A stretch of 43,862 nucleotides of DNA from Lingula anatina. Its lineage: Eukaryota > Brachiopoda > Lingulata > Lingulida > Lingulidae. Position numbers and translations under genes: made by a program. The notes beneath the pieces were generated by a model. It had not been told where the DNA came from. It did not search any database and worked only from the letters and a program-made list of their open reading frames with translations. Below, piece after piece: positions 1-11,506 of the stretch. The stretch covers positions 472,382 through 516,243 of the forward strand of contig NW_019774469.1 of assembly GCF_001039355.2 (NCBI RefSeq), read 5' to 3'. The first letter of the stretch is position 1. Each line of letters starts with the position of its first letter.

Positions 1-491
1 ATCAGTTCTGGGAGTATAGAGCGGTAAGCTGGAGACTGGCATTGAGGATTTTTCATGGTACTGTATGTGTGCATTTGTGTGTATGTGTGCATTTGTGTGT
101 GTACAGTATATATTTGTGTGTGTGTGTGTGTGTGTGTTTGTGCACATGCGTGCATAAGTTAGGGGTTGGAATTGAGTAACTCTGTTGGAATTGAATACTT
201 TTGAGAGTACTGCGTTTGTGTGTGGTGGGGGGGGGGGTGGAGGGAGTTTGTAAGGTGATTATAAAACAGCTGTTGGAATATAGAGAGGTAAGCTAGGGGT
301 TGTATATTTGAGTACTTCTGAGAGGAGAGTGAGTGTGTGTGAGTGTGTGTGTGTGTGTGGGGGGGGGGGGGTCAGATGTACAGTGTTTTATTAACCAGCT
401 GTTAGGATGGTTAACTAGTCTATAGAAACAATCACCTAGGATAATTATTTCTTTACATTATCACACTTAACATATTTAAACACTGTCACAN

Positions 492-950
492 TAACATTGT
501 CACACCTAACACAATATTGCCAAATCTAACTCAATATAACATTGTCACACCTAACACAATATTGCCAAATCTAACTCAATATAACATTGTCACACCTAAC
601 ACAATATTGCCAAATCTAACTCAATATAACATTGTCACACCTAACACAATATTGCCAAATCTAACTCAATATAACATTGTCACACCTAACACAATATTGC
701 CAAATCTAACTCAATATAACATTGTCACACCTAACACAATATTGCCAAATCTAACTCAATATAACATTGTCACACCTAACACAATATTGCCAAATCTAAC
801 TCAATATAACATTGTCACACCTAACACAATATTGCCAAATCTAACTCAATATAACACTGTCACATCTAACACAATATTGCCAAATCTAACTCAATATGAC
901 ATTGTCACATCTAACACAATATTGTCACAGCTAACACAATATCACACTGT
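492..950. repeat. 45-bp minisatellite, about 10 units
   Basis: About ten head-to-tail copies of a 45-bp unit start at 492, just after a single N (491). The unit has a taacattgtcacac core followed by ctaacacaatattg. Units are near-identical up to about 850 and drift towards the 3' end. The array lies in the intron just before the lectin exon at 961. Because 45 is a multiple of three, one frame stays open across it. The lone N suggests the assembler closed or collapsed the array, so the copy number is unreliable. Confidence 0.9.
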
Positions 951-960
951 TATTTTCCAG

Positions 961-1095
961 GATGGTCATCTGATGCATGTGAACAGCCAGAGATGTATGG
1001 AGCTGTCTGGTGACGGTCAGTCCATCCTGATGGAGCCATGCGGTAATAAAATACGCCAACTGTGGCTGTGGAAGAGAAAAGACGGCAGCTCATAG
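961..1095 (+). CDS. Terminal exon of a ricin-type lectin protein, probably a polypeptide N-acetylgalactosaminyltransferase (partial)
   Basis: A splice acceptor with a pyrimidine-rich run (tgttattttccag, ending at 960) is followed by 44 codons and a TAG at 1093-1095. The residues fit one repeat of a ricin B-type beta-trefoil: a start like GHLMHV, then an RCMEL segment in the place of the usual CLD motif, an MEPCG turn, and a Q-L-W segment matching QxW. Golgi polypeptide GalNAc-transferases, which start mucin-type O-glycosylation, end in such a lectin domain, and the early stop after the last QxW fits their C-terminus. The exon begins on a codon boundary (phase 0). The rest of the gene lies upstream of the window. 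Another ricin-B protein cannot be excluded from so short a piece. Confidence 0.6.
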   Translation, partial: DGHLMHVNSQRCMELSGDGQSILMEPCGNKIRQLWLWKRKDGSS

Positions 1096-3130
1096 CACAG
1101 GGGGGAAAATACATAGTGTAGATATATACAGTGCTTTCAAGATTTTAGTGCAGGAAGAGGAGCGAGAGATCTGGGGTCAAATTAGAGACAGAATTTGCTG
1201 GGTTTGATTCCAGGACTTGGAAGATGGTGTTCAGGTCTTAAATGGTTTCCTTGAGACATATTTGGATAATATGCTGTCAAGAAGATGAAGAGACAGTTAT
1301 GCTCAAGCAGGGTTTGTTTTTCCTGGAAAATATTAGTTGCAGAGGTCTTAGGGTTCCAGTGAAAAATTGTGAGAAACTTAACTATGGGAAGTGGGACGGG
1401 AACTTTAGATGGATTTCACTGACTGGACCACCATTTATAATACATGAAGTATAGTACTTCCTGAGAAGGGACAGATTAAGAAATACAAAGATACTGGAAG
1501 AATCAATACTTTCTTACAGAGAAAATGCATATAATGGAAAAGAATTTCCATATACAACTTTACGTGTAACGAGAAGTGGAAAAGAAAAACAATGCATTCA
1601 AGGTGCCCTTTAGAATAGATTGCTTTCACACTACCAAGAGGTAAAACATTGTGCTTTTAGTCATGCACAGGAGATAGACTATGATTATGCATATGAAGGA
1701 ATGCACTTCTTATCAGTGAATTGAAGTTGATGTCTGGAAAGTGGGTTTTGAGTAAAGTCTCCTCTCTGATGCATTTTATCAAGGGTGATGCAGGGAGAAT
1801 GTCAAAGGTATCCCCAACTGCAGCTTGAGTGTCTAGTTATTGAAATGATTGGTGGTGATACCATGATATCTTGGTGATACATGAATGATAAGTAAACAAA
1901 CACTTCTCTTGTAAAGTGAAAGTGATTTTGATTCAACTTGAGAAACAGACCAAAGATCATTCTGTACTTAGAGCTATAATGTGGACGTCATTTGTATGTT
2001 AACAAGGACTATATTACTGCTCAATATGTCCTCTTTAATCAAGATTTTGTATCAAGATTTGTAAAAGATATAGTAGAACAATGTCTTTTCAGTGATTTAT
2101 ATCAGGAATTATAGAAATATAAAGAAACATTTATACATCTGGCTGATAAAGCTAATTGATGAAATCCAGTCTAGAGTAGAAATCTTCAAGAAAATACAGT
2201 TAAAATTTCCATTTATTTATGAAAATGGTGCTTAGATGCCTGACCGAAGAAATACCAGTGAAATAGGATGTAGAACCTTAAGTAAATTTATATTATGGCC
2301 GAGATAAAAATAATGTGTTTCTTCACATTAAGAATAATTTTATGGTTCTCTAATCAGTATCTGACATCCGTTTTAACTGGCAATAACATTTAATTAAAAT
2401 TTTGTCATACTAGTGACTTATGTACTTCAGCGACATGTAAACGTTTTCATATACAAGTTTTAGTGTAGGGTCAAATGTATGACTTTTGCTATCAGTACTT
2501 ATATGTCACTAATTTATACTTAATTATGATATGATTTTCAGCTACCATTCCAATATCAGTAAATGTGTGTACTTGGTATGTTATCTGCTACTTAAGCTGG
2601 CAGGTCTTATGTTTTACAACTGGTTTTGTTGCGTAGGCCTTACTTACCACAGATATAACTGATAGAATCATAAAAGAGAAAACAGTGTCATTGTCCCATC
2701 TTTTTGAGGTCCGGTTCATAGGAGAACTTAAGCTCTTATGTAGGACGTAAGCGAAAAGCATGGTATGAGAATGGGGTCTAAGATTATAGGAAGGTTAAAC
2801 AGATTGGTAAAAATTTACGTTCCGTTTTTTCAGTCACACCTCAGTGGGTATGACATGTACTGTATGTTTAAGTTGCTATTTTTTCATAAAGAATCACTGG
2901 CATGTGCAGGAAATGTGTTCCAAGCATGCCAAGAAATATAAATTAAGTTTTAAAAAATGCTATTTAGTTAAATGCTATCATGGGTCTTTTATTTTCACAA
3001 AATAACTTCATCCCCAAAATCAGTCTTGACATTAAGAAGGAAGGTTTTGTGTAAGAAACAGCAGACTTGTTAGCCAGTTATTTATTACCTGTTGTTATGA
3101 GAACACCCTCTCCCTGCTGAATGTAGCAGT
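1096..3130. other. Non-coding stretch downstream of the lectin exon
   Basis: The first few hundred bases are probably the 3' UTR of the lectin gene. Beyond that it is AT-rich sequence with only short, frame-broken ORFs. I see no conserved domain, RNA gene or clear repeat. Confidence 0.6.
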
Positions 3131-3154
3131 GTTGGGGGTGGGGGGGTATCTACA

Positions 3155-3485
3155 GTGAGGTCACTTAGGGAGCGTTCAGATAAACCCATCGTACTAGCTG
3201 GATCAATCCAATTCTGAGAGAGATTCTCCCTAAGTGCAATTACTGTATATGGCTGAAATGTCTGCCACACCTCCTCAAGTTGCTAGGGGGTAATTATCTG
3301 ACTAACTAGCTACTGGAGGAAACGTGTAAGACAATTAGGTTAATTACACTGAATACACATTAGGGAGAATCCTGCGAAGAGTTGGAACGATCCAGCTGGC
3401 AAGATGCTTGAATCTGAATGCAGTGTTAAATCTAACCCGATCCAAGTTTATGTCCGTGTCTGAACGCACCTTTTGAAGTGCTTTG
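3155..3485. mobile_element. Imperfect inverted-repeat (foldback/MITE-like) element
   Basis: The segment around 3197-3245 (agctggatc, then attctccctaa) recurs in reverse complement at about 3345-3400, and the outer gcgttcag motifs also pair (about 3172 with 3465). The arms differ by many substitutions and the boundaries are uncertain. No transposase is present. It looks like a decayed non-autonomous element. Confidence 0.4.
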
Positions 3486-3589
3486 TTGATTTTAACTATT
3501 ATTACCATGGTAACCACTGCCAAACACGCTGTGATGATTACACTGACTTGTAGATGAAGTGTTACCATGGCAACCCTGTTCCCAGTTGT

Positions 3590-4222
3590 TAGAATAAGGT
3601 GATAGTAGCAGTAGTAGAGGTATGATATTTTATAGAGATCAACTATATTTTATAATCCAAAGAAGCTTGATAAGGTATATAATGTTGTAGTTAAAATTGG
3701 TAGTTTGGTGAGGGGGGGGGGGGGGTTTGCTGGGAATGTGGTTCACGGTTGAACAGCTGAGGTTTGGAGCAACTCCGCAACAAAACGTACCTCCAATTCA
3801 CGGTGTAAAAATCTATCTATTAGCTCTGAATTGCGAGGTAGGGTTATAATACTGTAAAAAAAAAAATGTTTGAACTTTGTTCCGGGGCTTCGTTATATCT
3901 AGAGGAACTATTGGAGCTTTGCTAGTCCCAGGAAGTGGGCTGAAGTCCCATATTGGTGCCATATTAGTATTAAACTTAGCCGTGAGCTAAAAGTGAGATA
4001 TGTTCTATAATGATTTAAATTACATTGCAATTATCCAAGCTCTATGTTACATGTAGAGTGCTAACTGCTAGGACATTGCGTTACAGTACTGGAACATAAG
4101 TGTTAAACTAGGTCAAGTAGCGTTGGACGTGGGGTTAGGGTCCTCCCCGTCAGCAGTGTAAAGTAGGCTATTTGGAGTTGCTTTCTTAACAATTGAGGGT
4201 TAGAATAAATTCTGTTTTCTGA

Positions 4223-4273
<51 letters not shown>

Positions 4274-4701
4274 ATGTCGTAGCTTTTTCTTAGCGATTGA
4301 GGGCTAGATTAAATATGTATTTTTTTAATGTCCATGTGTATATGGGCAGCCAATAAGTATATAGGTAGGTGATAAAGTCTTAGAGCAGCTATGTAGATTT
4401 TGGGGAAACCACTGCTGGCGAAGTGCCATGTTTTCCTGGGTAAAATACAATCCTGAAGTGAAAATAATATGGTGTTGATCAAGTAGTTTTTAGAATAGAA
4501 GTGATTATTTGTTGCTAGATTTACTTTAAGTACATATTCCATACAGTGTAAACGAGTACGAAAATATGTAAGAATATTCCTGATAAATAGTAGAAAATAT
4601 TTGGTTTGTATCGTCATACATATAAGTAAGCTGCAAAGAAGTACCAAGAAAGCTAGACGATGTAGGGGAGTGGGCATTATTAAAAGAAGAAATATTTATG
4701 A
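3590..4701. other. Non-coding spacer with a (TTA)n tract
   Basis: AT-rich spacer with a poly-G run near 3714-3725 and a (TTA)n microsatellite at about 4225-4272. The ORFs here show no domain. Confidence 0.55.
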
Positions 4702-4896
4702 NNNNNNNNNNNNNNNNNNNNNNNNNNNNNNNNNNNNNNNNNNNNNNNNNNNNNNNNNNNNNNNNNNNNNNNNNNNNNNNNNNNNNNNNNNNNNNNNNNN
4801 NNNNNNNNNNNNNNNNNNNNNNNNNNNNNNNNNNNNNNNNNNNNNNNNNNNNNNNNNNNNNNNNNNNNNNNNNNNNNNNNNNNNNNNNNNNNNNNN
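4702..4896. other. Assembly gap (195 N)
   Basis: An uninterrupted run of N. It lies upstream of the degenerate cysteine-rich copy at 5.6 kb and could hide a 5' exon of that copy. Confidence 1.
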
Positions 4897-5629
4897 TAAG
4901 TATTAGAACTGTGTGTGATGATTTACGTACTTTAGACGATCAGTAAGTATGATTTACCTCATGATTGCTATTTATGAAAACTCTTGATCTATGCAATGAC
5001 TTCAGATTATAGCCTGAGACAATACGTTGCCTTGACAACTGATTAACCAATCAGAAGCCTATGTGATTGTCACGTGACGAAAATGAAAATAAATGTAATG
5101 AAATACGTTTTGGATTATTTTGTTATTAATAATTCTAGGAAGTATAATTGTAAAAATCAATAAAACATTAATGCGAAGCTTAATTGTCTATTTAATGATT
5201 GAATGATCGATTTATTTATTTATATTTTTAGATATTCATTTATATCTAGATCCCTCCCCCCCCCCCCCCCCCCCCCGAAATTGCAAACCTCCCTCGGTGA
5301 AAAGGAAAAAATAATTTAAATCTTTAAAATATAAGTCTGTATTAATTCAGGATTGTGACAACAAAACCTTATCTCCTAAATAGCTGTCTGTCTGGAAAAG
5401 TTCGTCAAAATTAAGGAGACATAAAACATGACTCTGAAGGCACTGTCACAGCTAGGGTGTAACACTGACATATGAGAAAGATTCCCCATACACCAACAAA
5501 CGCAAGGGATTCGTAAGAATTACGTCGTTGTTCTGTGTTCGCATAGGGAGAAATATAGACTTTTTGACTTTTGTTCAAAAACAATTCCATACGCTGCAAG
5601 TATTTTCATTTTAAATCGCCGAAAACAGT

Positions 5630-5885
5630 GATTACATACGCTCAAAGTCGTACTTGTAAACATTGTCACATACGACACTCATACGTACGTCTTTATGCCA
5701 GGTGTGACAAAACATTTACAGCCATGCCAACCAACACCAAAGAAAAAAAATTATCTCCAGCGTTGGCAGGGGTTAAAATTATCACCAACATTAAAACTGG
5801 CAGGCACCAGCTGTGTGAATCTCTCGGCCGCCGCCAGAAACTGGTCGTTAATATAGTAACAGTAGTATTTATTTCTTGTAACTGA
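5630..5885 (+). pseudogene. Degenerate fourth copy of the secreted cysteine-rich family
   Basis: An open frame ending in TGA at 5883-5885 contains CKHC, then 12 residues, then RC. This matches the C-x2-C-x11-C start of the cysteine domain in the three intact genes downstream. Near the end, LCESL matches the LCESL of the gene at 6528-8600, with related DNA (around 5807-5825 against 8509-8525), and the tail TVVFISC resembles CVVYTRDC. The cysteines expected at positions 4-6, 8-10 and 12 are missing. No convincing acceptor, acidic exon or signal-peptide exon is visible upstream. It is most simply a relic or partial copy on the same strand as its paralogues. A diverged working gene with exons in the N gap is possible but less likely. 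Confidence 0.45.
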
Positions 5886-6390
5886 ATATGTTGGATTGTA
5901 CAATGTCATTTCACTATTAAAATGTAAAATAAATAATAAAATATAAATAATCGGTGAATGTGTAACAGTTAAAATGATAGAAGTCAAATAGGAATTTAGA
6001 TGCATTTTCGCACATGAAAAGATATTTAAAGAACAAGTTGCACTTAAACAGCACGTGTTAAGAAATGCATTCTTAAATCACAATACTTAAATACAAGGCG
6101 ACGCTGTCCTCCACGTGAATAAATATCGGAGTCACAGGGACAGATGCCAACAGCAATTTATTTGAGAACAGAGATTCTTATTGCAAATTAATTACGACAT
6201 TTAAAAAATTCCAACTGCCATTACCAAGTTCTTGAAGCCTGCACAGCTGAGGAGATTACAAATGACATACGTGTACCCTGAGTCTCCAGGCTGCCTCCAC
6301 TGATTCCTATTCTAATACCAGCAAGGTGCCCGATATTGATGGGTGGATTGATGGCCGCCAATCCTTTGAAACTCCGGGTGATTTAAACCC

Positions 6391-6405
6391 TGTATATATA
6401 TAGAC
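6391..6405 (+). promoter_or_regulatory. TATA-like box of the first cysteine-rich gene
   Basis: tgtatatatatag lies about 135 bp before the ATG at 6528, a reasonable spacing for a core promoter with a short 5' UTR. This is inferred from motif and position only. Confidence 0.4.
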
Positions 6406-6527
6406 ACATATAAGTTTGTGTTGCACACGGGGATCAGTCTGCATCTTGTATCTGCCTGGGTTTAGTTCTCTGGTCTCTAAAATCTCTGCCACATCTCCTG
6501 TTAGCTCCATTCCTCCCTAGCAGCAAC

Positions 6528-8600
6528 ATGAAGGTCGCTCTCACACTGTGCGTCGTGTGCGCGTTTCTGGCGGTGACAACAACAGAGGCCAGTGAAGATA
6601 CGCTGAAGAGTCTCCTGATGAAACTCCTGGATGACAGTAAGTGGAGGTCGCCTGAGTGGTTTTTATTTTGCTCATCTTGATTTTTTTCTCAATTTCCTTA
6701 CATGGTTTGTAATGAGATGTAAGTATAAAATTAATGCAGTTTGGTGGCGTGTGATGAATACATCTCTCACCTTTTTTTTTTTTTTGTTTTGTTTTTCGCT
6801 TCGTAGAATCTCATCTGAATTTCACTTGTTAAAATGTATCTAAGCTATAAATCTTTTTTACAATACTTGTACCTAAAAAACAGTAGTTGCTTTAAGGGAT
6901 CTGCATTCCGATGAACACCCAAAGATTCTTACAAAGTTCTCACAGACTGTTTGATTGGAGAAAGGTTTGTTGTTTTTGTTTGAAAAAAGAAATAACAGTA
7001 AGCAGTATATTATTTTTTGTTGAAGAATGAATTAGAACACGAAGAACTGTTCCTTTGATAGGGCTTGTGAGAAAGAAATAATTTCTCTTACAAAAGATAC
7101 CATTGGATGTCATACAGATTGAGTGAACTTTTTGCACTTCTTTACTAAAATATCATCATTTTTCTATCTTTTAGACACTGAGGAGGAGGAGACGCAGGAG
7201 GAGGAATCGAATGACAACTACGAGGACGAGGAGGAACAGTTGCTGACAGATCTGAAAGGTAGGAATTCACAAATTTGTTCAACCTGTGGACACCTATTTG
7301 GCTATTTGGCATAAAATGAAATTTTAAATTGACTTTTGAAGGTTGGGAATCGAGTGTGTGTTTAATAACTGTTTCATGACCGTTCAATGCAGTTCTGATG
7401 TCCCTAAATTCCAGCAGTGAATTTGAGAATCGAACTTGAGATTTGTGTATTGCGTGAAATAGGACAGTTTACAAAAATAAGTTATCCAACACGAACAAAG
7501 ACCAAACAGAAATGATTGGCGCATAGAAATTTCATTCATATAGCGATCACTTGTGACTCTTCAGCAACTCTAGGAATTTTTTCCATTCCGTAATTATAAT
7601 AAATCGTGCGTTCATTCGGACGCTATTTTGTTTAGACAAAAACACAAAATCGAGAGAATAAGAAATACAAAAAAAGTTTTCAAAGTCCTATGTATGCTTT
7701 TTGCAAAAAAAAAAAAAAAAACTACTGAACAAGACGTGTCCACAACTTCAGACCAATTCACACACGTGGTGTTGACTTCAACATTTCTTTCCCTCAGATG
7801 ATCTGATGAACCTGGAAGCGTTCCGAAAATGCCAAAAATGCACCAAGACGAAGACGATGACCAAGACGCTGCAGTGCACTGTCTCTGAGTCACAAAAAGA
7901 CGAGGAGGGCTTCTCACCATGCAGAAACAGCGTTCTCACATTCAGTAAGTATCGCGGTTTAATAGTTTTGTTTTGTTTTGTTTTTTTCCTTTGTTTCTGC
8001 ATTTCTTTCTTTTTTTTTTTTTTTCTATTTTTGTTTTCTGCTCATCGAATCTGATTTTTGTTCTATCGGTTTTTCTTTTTCACATATTTTACATTAATTC
8101 GCATTATGTGTGATTTTTCTTTTTTTTTGTCGGCGCTTGATATCTTAAAAAAGGCACCTTCTTTAACAAAACGCAGAACTTGACTTCGTAACTTATGATT
8201 TGTTACATGTGGATCATCGTTACTCAATATTCTCTTCATCATTCTTTTGTTTGACCTAATTGCAATGTGGTAACAGTTGCCATGTCTATTCCATTCTTTT
8301 CTATCTCTGTCTAGTTTTGTTCCATCCAGTTTCATTATCAGTACTGTTCTATTTAATTTCATTATGTACAATATTATATTGAAGACCTATACATATCCCG
8401 ACTGTAGTATTGGCAGGGTAACATTAACGAGACGCTGTTTGTATTCAGGGGGACAGAGATACGAGAGCTGCCAGAGAAAGGGAGGACGCTGCAGCGGCCG
8501 TATCAAGCTGTGTGAGTCCCTGCGCTGTGTGAAGGCGGCGGACTGTTCCAGTGAAGTCCAGTGTGTCGTCTACACGAGAGACTGCGAGTGGATCTGCTAG
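6528..8600 (+). CDS. Secreted acidic/cysteine-rich protein A, 4 exons, 163 aa, unrecognised family
   Basis: Exons 6528-6636, 7175-7258, 7798-7944 and 8449-8600, all with GT-AG junctions. All introns are in phase 1, and the joined frame is open to TAG at 8598-8600. Exon 1 encodes a signal peptide (hydrophobic core ALTLCVVCAFLAV) and a short amphipathic helix (TLKSLLMKLLDD). Exon 2 is almost all Glu/Asp. Exons 3-4 encode a basic domain with 12 Cys spaced C-2-C-11-C-14-C-14-C-6-C-6-C-4-C-5-C-5-C-6-C-3-C, ending on the last Cys. By my count the domain has about 18 Lys/Arg against 10 Asp/Glu. The even Cys count and signal peptide imply a disulphide-bonded extracellular protein. The acidic stretch could be a pro-segment that neutralises the basic domain, or it could bind calcium; both are inference. 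The start ATG is the only one that gives a signal peptide. Confidence 0.85.
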
Positions 8601-8647
8601 AGACAGCCATGCTTTACGACGCCTCGTATTACTAGTGTGTTTGACAC

Positions 8648-9038
8648 TATAATATTGTCTTAAAGCTAAAAAGAACTTTTTTCATTTTAAAGCCAACTGC
8701 TTGTGCACTGGTGTTTGTGAAATAGTTTGAACGTACGATAGGCAGATCTAGTTTTGCTTAGGGAATCGATTTGATACGAAGCCACACATTATTATAACTT
8801 GCTATTTCGCTTCAACCTGAAAAAAATTTTGAAATTCTATATNTATAATATTGTCTTAAAGCTAAAAAGAACTTTTTTCATTTTAAAGCCAACTGCTTGT
8901 GCACTGGTGTTTGTGAAATAGTTTGAACGTACGATAGGCAGATCTAGTTTTGCTTAGGGAATCGATTTGATACGAAGCCACACATTATTATAACTTGCTA
9001 TTTCGCTTCAACCTGAAAAAAATTTTGAAATTCTATAT
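8648..9038. repeat. 195-bp exact direct duplication joined by one N
   Basis: Bases 8648-8842 and 8844-9038 are identical over 195 bp, with the single N at 8843 between them. The block lies in the 3' flank of the gene at 6528-8600. The pattern is what a scaffolder produces when two overlapping contig ends are placed side by side, so the second copy is probably not real. Confidence 0.9.
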
Positions 9039-10120
9039 GCCCTACTGAAATACAAGGCAGAACGTGCAGTAGGCATATCCAGTTTTATGACATTTCAAGA
9101 AAATGTGATAGCCTTTGAATAATTCTTTCAAAAGTTTGATACAAGTCACCAGGATTATTCTGACGAGCAACAGCCATGATGGAAATAGACGGTGTGCCAT
9201 TGTCTTCTCTTGCGTAATTTAATTTGAAACTTTGACTTAGTTTTCTTATTGACATCAGAGATTCGGTTGATGTTATTTTTACATCAGTTTTTTACTTTAT
9301 GTAAAAGCAGCACATAAAATGTGATATATATTGAAATCATCAATTACCTCGTAGTGAAGGGACTATATTGTCTCTGTTGTTCTAATTACAGCAATAGCCT
9401 CAAAGTTTTATTCACAGATTGTGGCATTATCGATATATATAGTATGTTTTGTATTTCGAATCCTAATGGCGCATATTAGTTGCTACAATGTAGCCTGTTT
9501 TTAGATGCAATATTTTTTTACGAATGATAATGCATCTTGGATTATTTTATTAATTGTGCTATATTGTAGTCGGGCATAAACATTAACAAAATATTTGCAG
9601 GTAGTTACGGCAGTATTGTACTAGCAATACCACTCCCTTGCCTGTTTTCACAATGCACACTGAGAGTTTAATTAAGTTTTGATATCGTGAAGTAATCGCT
9701 GGATTGCAGTACAGTATATTCTGTCCTCCTGCTGATCGTGGACAGCTATACTGGTGCTTTACAGACAACATTTACCAAATATCCAAAGTGAGAATTAAAT
9801 TTGTCATTAGTGGTGCACTCTCCCAGATGCTGTAACATGTTGTGAATATCAAGACACATTAGAGACCGAAATAAAATGCATTGAGTGCCATAAGGTGTCA
9901 GACATTTTGTTTTATGTTCTTCAGCATCTATTCGTCAAGGTGAAATAACATCATGGTTGACCTCCGTCTAATTAAAGTATTCGTTTGCAAAAGTCCATCA
10001 ACAACGTACGTGACCAAACAAATTTTACCAAAGTTTCTAAATGCTGCTCGTTAAAAAAACCATTCCGCAACAAGTCAGAGAGTAAATGTGCAAAAAAATG
10101 TTCATTAGCTTTGTAGTTGG
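9039..10120. other. Intergenic, nothing recognised
   Basis: AT-rich spacer between the first two cysteine-rich genes. No open frame with a domain, RNA gene or obvious repeat was seen. Confidence 0.6.
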
Positions 10121-10125
10121 ATCAT

Positions 10126-10297
10126 AAATGAAAATTATCAAACACAAACCAAAAAGCGTTTATACCGTTAGCTATACCACCTAGCGGTCAGTGAGTGTGA
10201 ACATCTGCACACGTCAGTCTGATGAAGGCCTACGTCCAGGTTGGCCGTAAGCTAACGGTATGAAAATATTCCGGCTTGTGTTTGATAATTTTCATTT
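10126..10297 (+). mobile_element. Small element with 22-bp perfect terminal inverted repeats and a hammerhead-like core
   Basis: The 22 bases at 10126-10147 are the exact reverse complement of 10276-10297. Inside, 10162-10172 pairs perfectly with 10251-10261 (11 bp). Between these lie CTGATGA (10219-10225), a short GGCC/GGCC stem (10227-10230 with 10243-10246) and GTAA (10247-10250). This order matches the hammerhead ribozyme: stem III, UA cleavage site at 10173-10174, CUGANGA, stem II, GAA, stem III. The second GAA base is T here, and no good stem I is visible. Hammerhead motifs are known in Penelope-like retroelements and retrozymes. This copy is probably degenerate. Confidence 0.5.
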
Positions 10298-10299
10298 TT

Positions 10300-11425
10300 A
10301 AAGTTTGAGACTAGTTCAGTATATATTCTCACTGGGCAGGTCAACGTCGACGCTAAGGAGACTGAACGTTGATGAGCTAAAAGTCCAGTAACAGATCACA
10401 TAAGCTTTATTCATGTAAAGTTTCATAAACTGAAGGTCCAGTAATAGCTTAGATAAACTTACTTAGCGTAGGGTTTAATTAACTAAAAGTCCAATGAGAA
10501 AATCTTTAAACTTCAGTCTTGTAGAATACGACTGGGAGATTTATTTATACAGTCATATGTACACATACTGTCGACGAGGAAAAAATTGGGAGGGGTTTTG
10601 CTCCAAGATTTGGAAGATTTTTTGCAAAACGTTGTAAGAGGAATGCTAGAAAAATAAATCGATATTGTAGTCCATGTTCAGAGAGGGATAATTTTTCAAC
10701 GAGCGAATGAGTCTAAATGCTTTTTTTAATCTTTCTATGTCATTGTCACATATGTATCATGACGGACAAAAATAGATTAATCTAATAAAACAATTAAAAA
10801 CTCTAAAAATGCACTTTTTGGATCCCCACCCTCCGTAAAAGGATTCATCTTTGATGATGAAGGCACCGTATGTCTCGTTTTCCCTGTCGCTAAATCGTAA
10901 CTAATCGCAGGCAGATACTAGTTGGCTTCCAAGTCACAACAAATTGTCATTCACTTCGTGGGATGTTTTAACATTTCAAATCCACCTTGTATACAATATT
11001 CAACCAGACAACCATTCAGGTACTCGCTAATTGCTCTTATATCTCCATTTACCTACCTGGGTGTGTGGAATTGAATGGAGAATGGACGAGATGTCTGGCG
11101 TACAGAAAGACATCCAGATTTATGGGGTACCCTACAATGTAAATGGCTGATAAACAATTGGGTGGGTTCTTTTTCAGATTATTTTTCTTATTTTACTTTT
11201 TTTAAAAGTACATTGTGATTCACATTGAGTTTAAGACCTGAAAACAGATTGTATTTATTTATTTATGTACGCGCAAAATCTGTGTTAGATTGAATTAATA
11301 TTGACCTGACGTAAATGATCATATAAACAGTGGCTACCAGCCAGTCTGGTATAAGTAATGACCGGCCCCTATGTGCCAAAGTGGCATAAATAATAACTGG
11401 TCCCTTCCAGAGTCAACTTGACATA
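10300..11425. other. Intergenic, nothing recognised
   Basis: AT-rich spacer. No domain-bearing ORF, RNA gene or clear repeat was found. Confidence 0.55.
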
Positions 11426-11506
11426 GTAAGTAATTCATTTCTACAGCATAATGACATTGCTTCTTTACATAAAATACAGAAGGGATATATAACTATTGGA
11501 TTCATT
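11426..11506 (+). repeat. 81-bp exact copy of the start of intron 2 of the gene at 12079-14519
   Basis: Identical over 81 bp to 12522-12602, beginning exactly at the GTAAGT donor of exon 2 of that gene. The flanks are unrelated. Its right end abuts the foldback element at 11504. Confidence 0.9.

Noticed and set aside
492-941. A CRISPR array
   Set aside because: The repeats are contiguous with no unique spacers, and the DNA is eukaryotic.
517-1095. A 192-aa repeat protein
   Set aside because: Codons 1-148 are an intronic minisatellite. A good splice acceptor at 960 and the lectin-like residues after it mark the real exon.
3344-3568. A short membrane-like ORF on the minus strand
   Set aside because: It overlaps the inverted-repeat element and its hydrophobic run comes from low-complexity sequence. 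No splice or start support.
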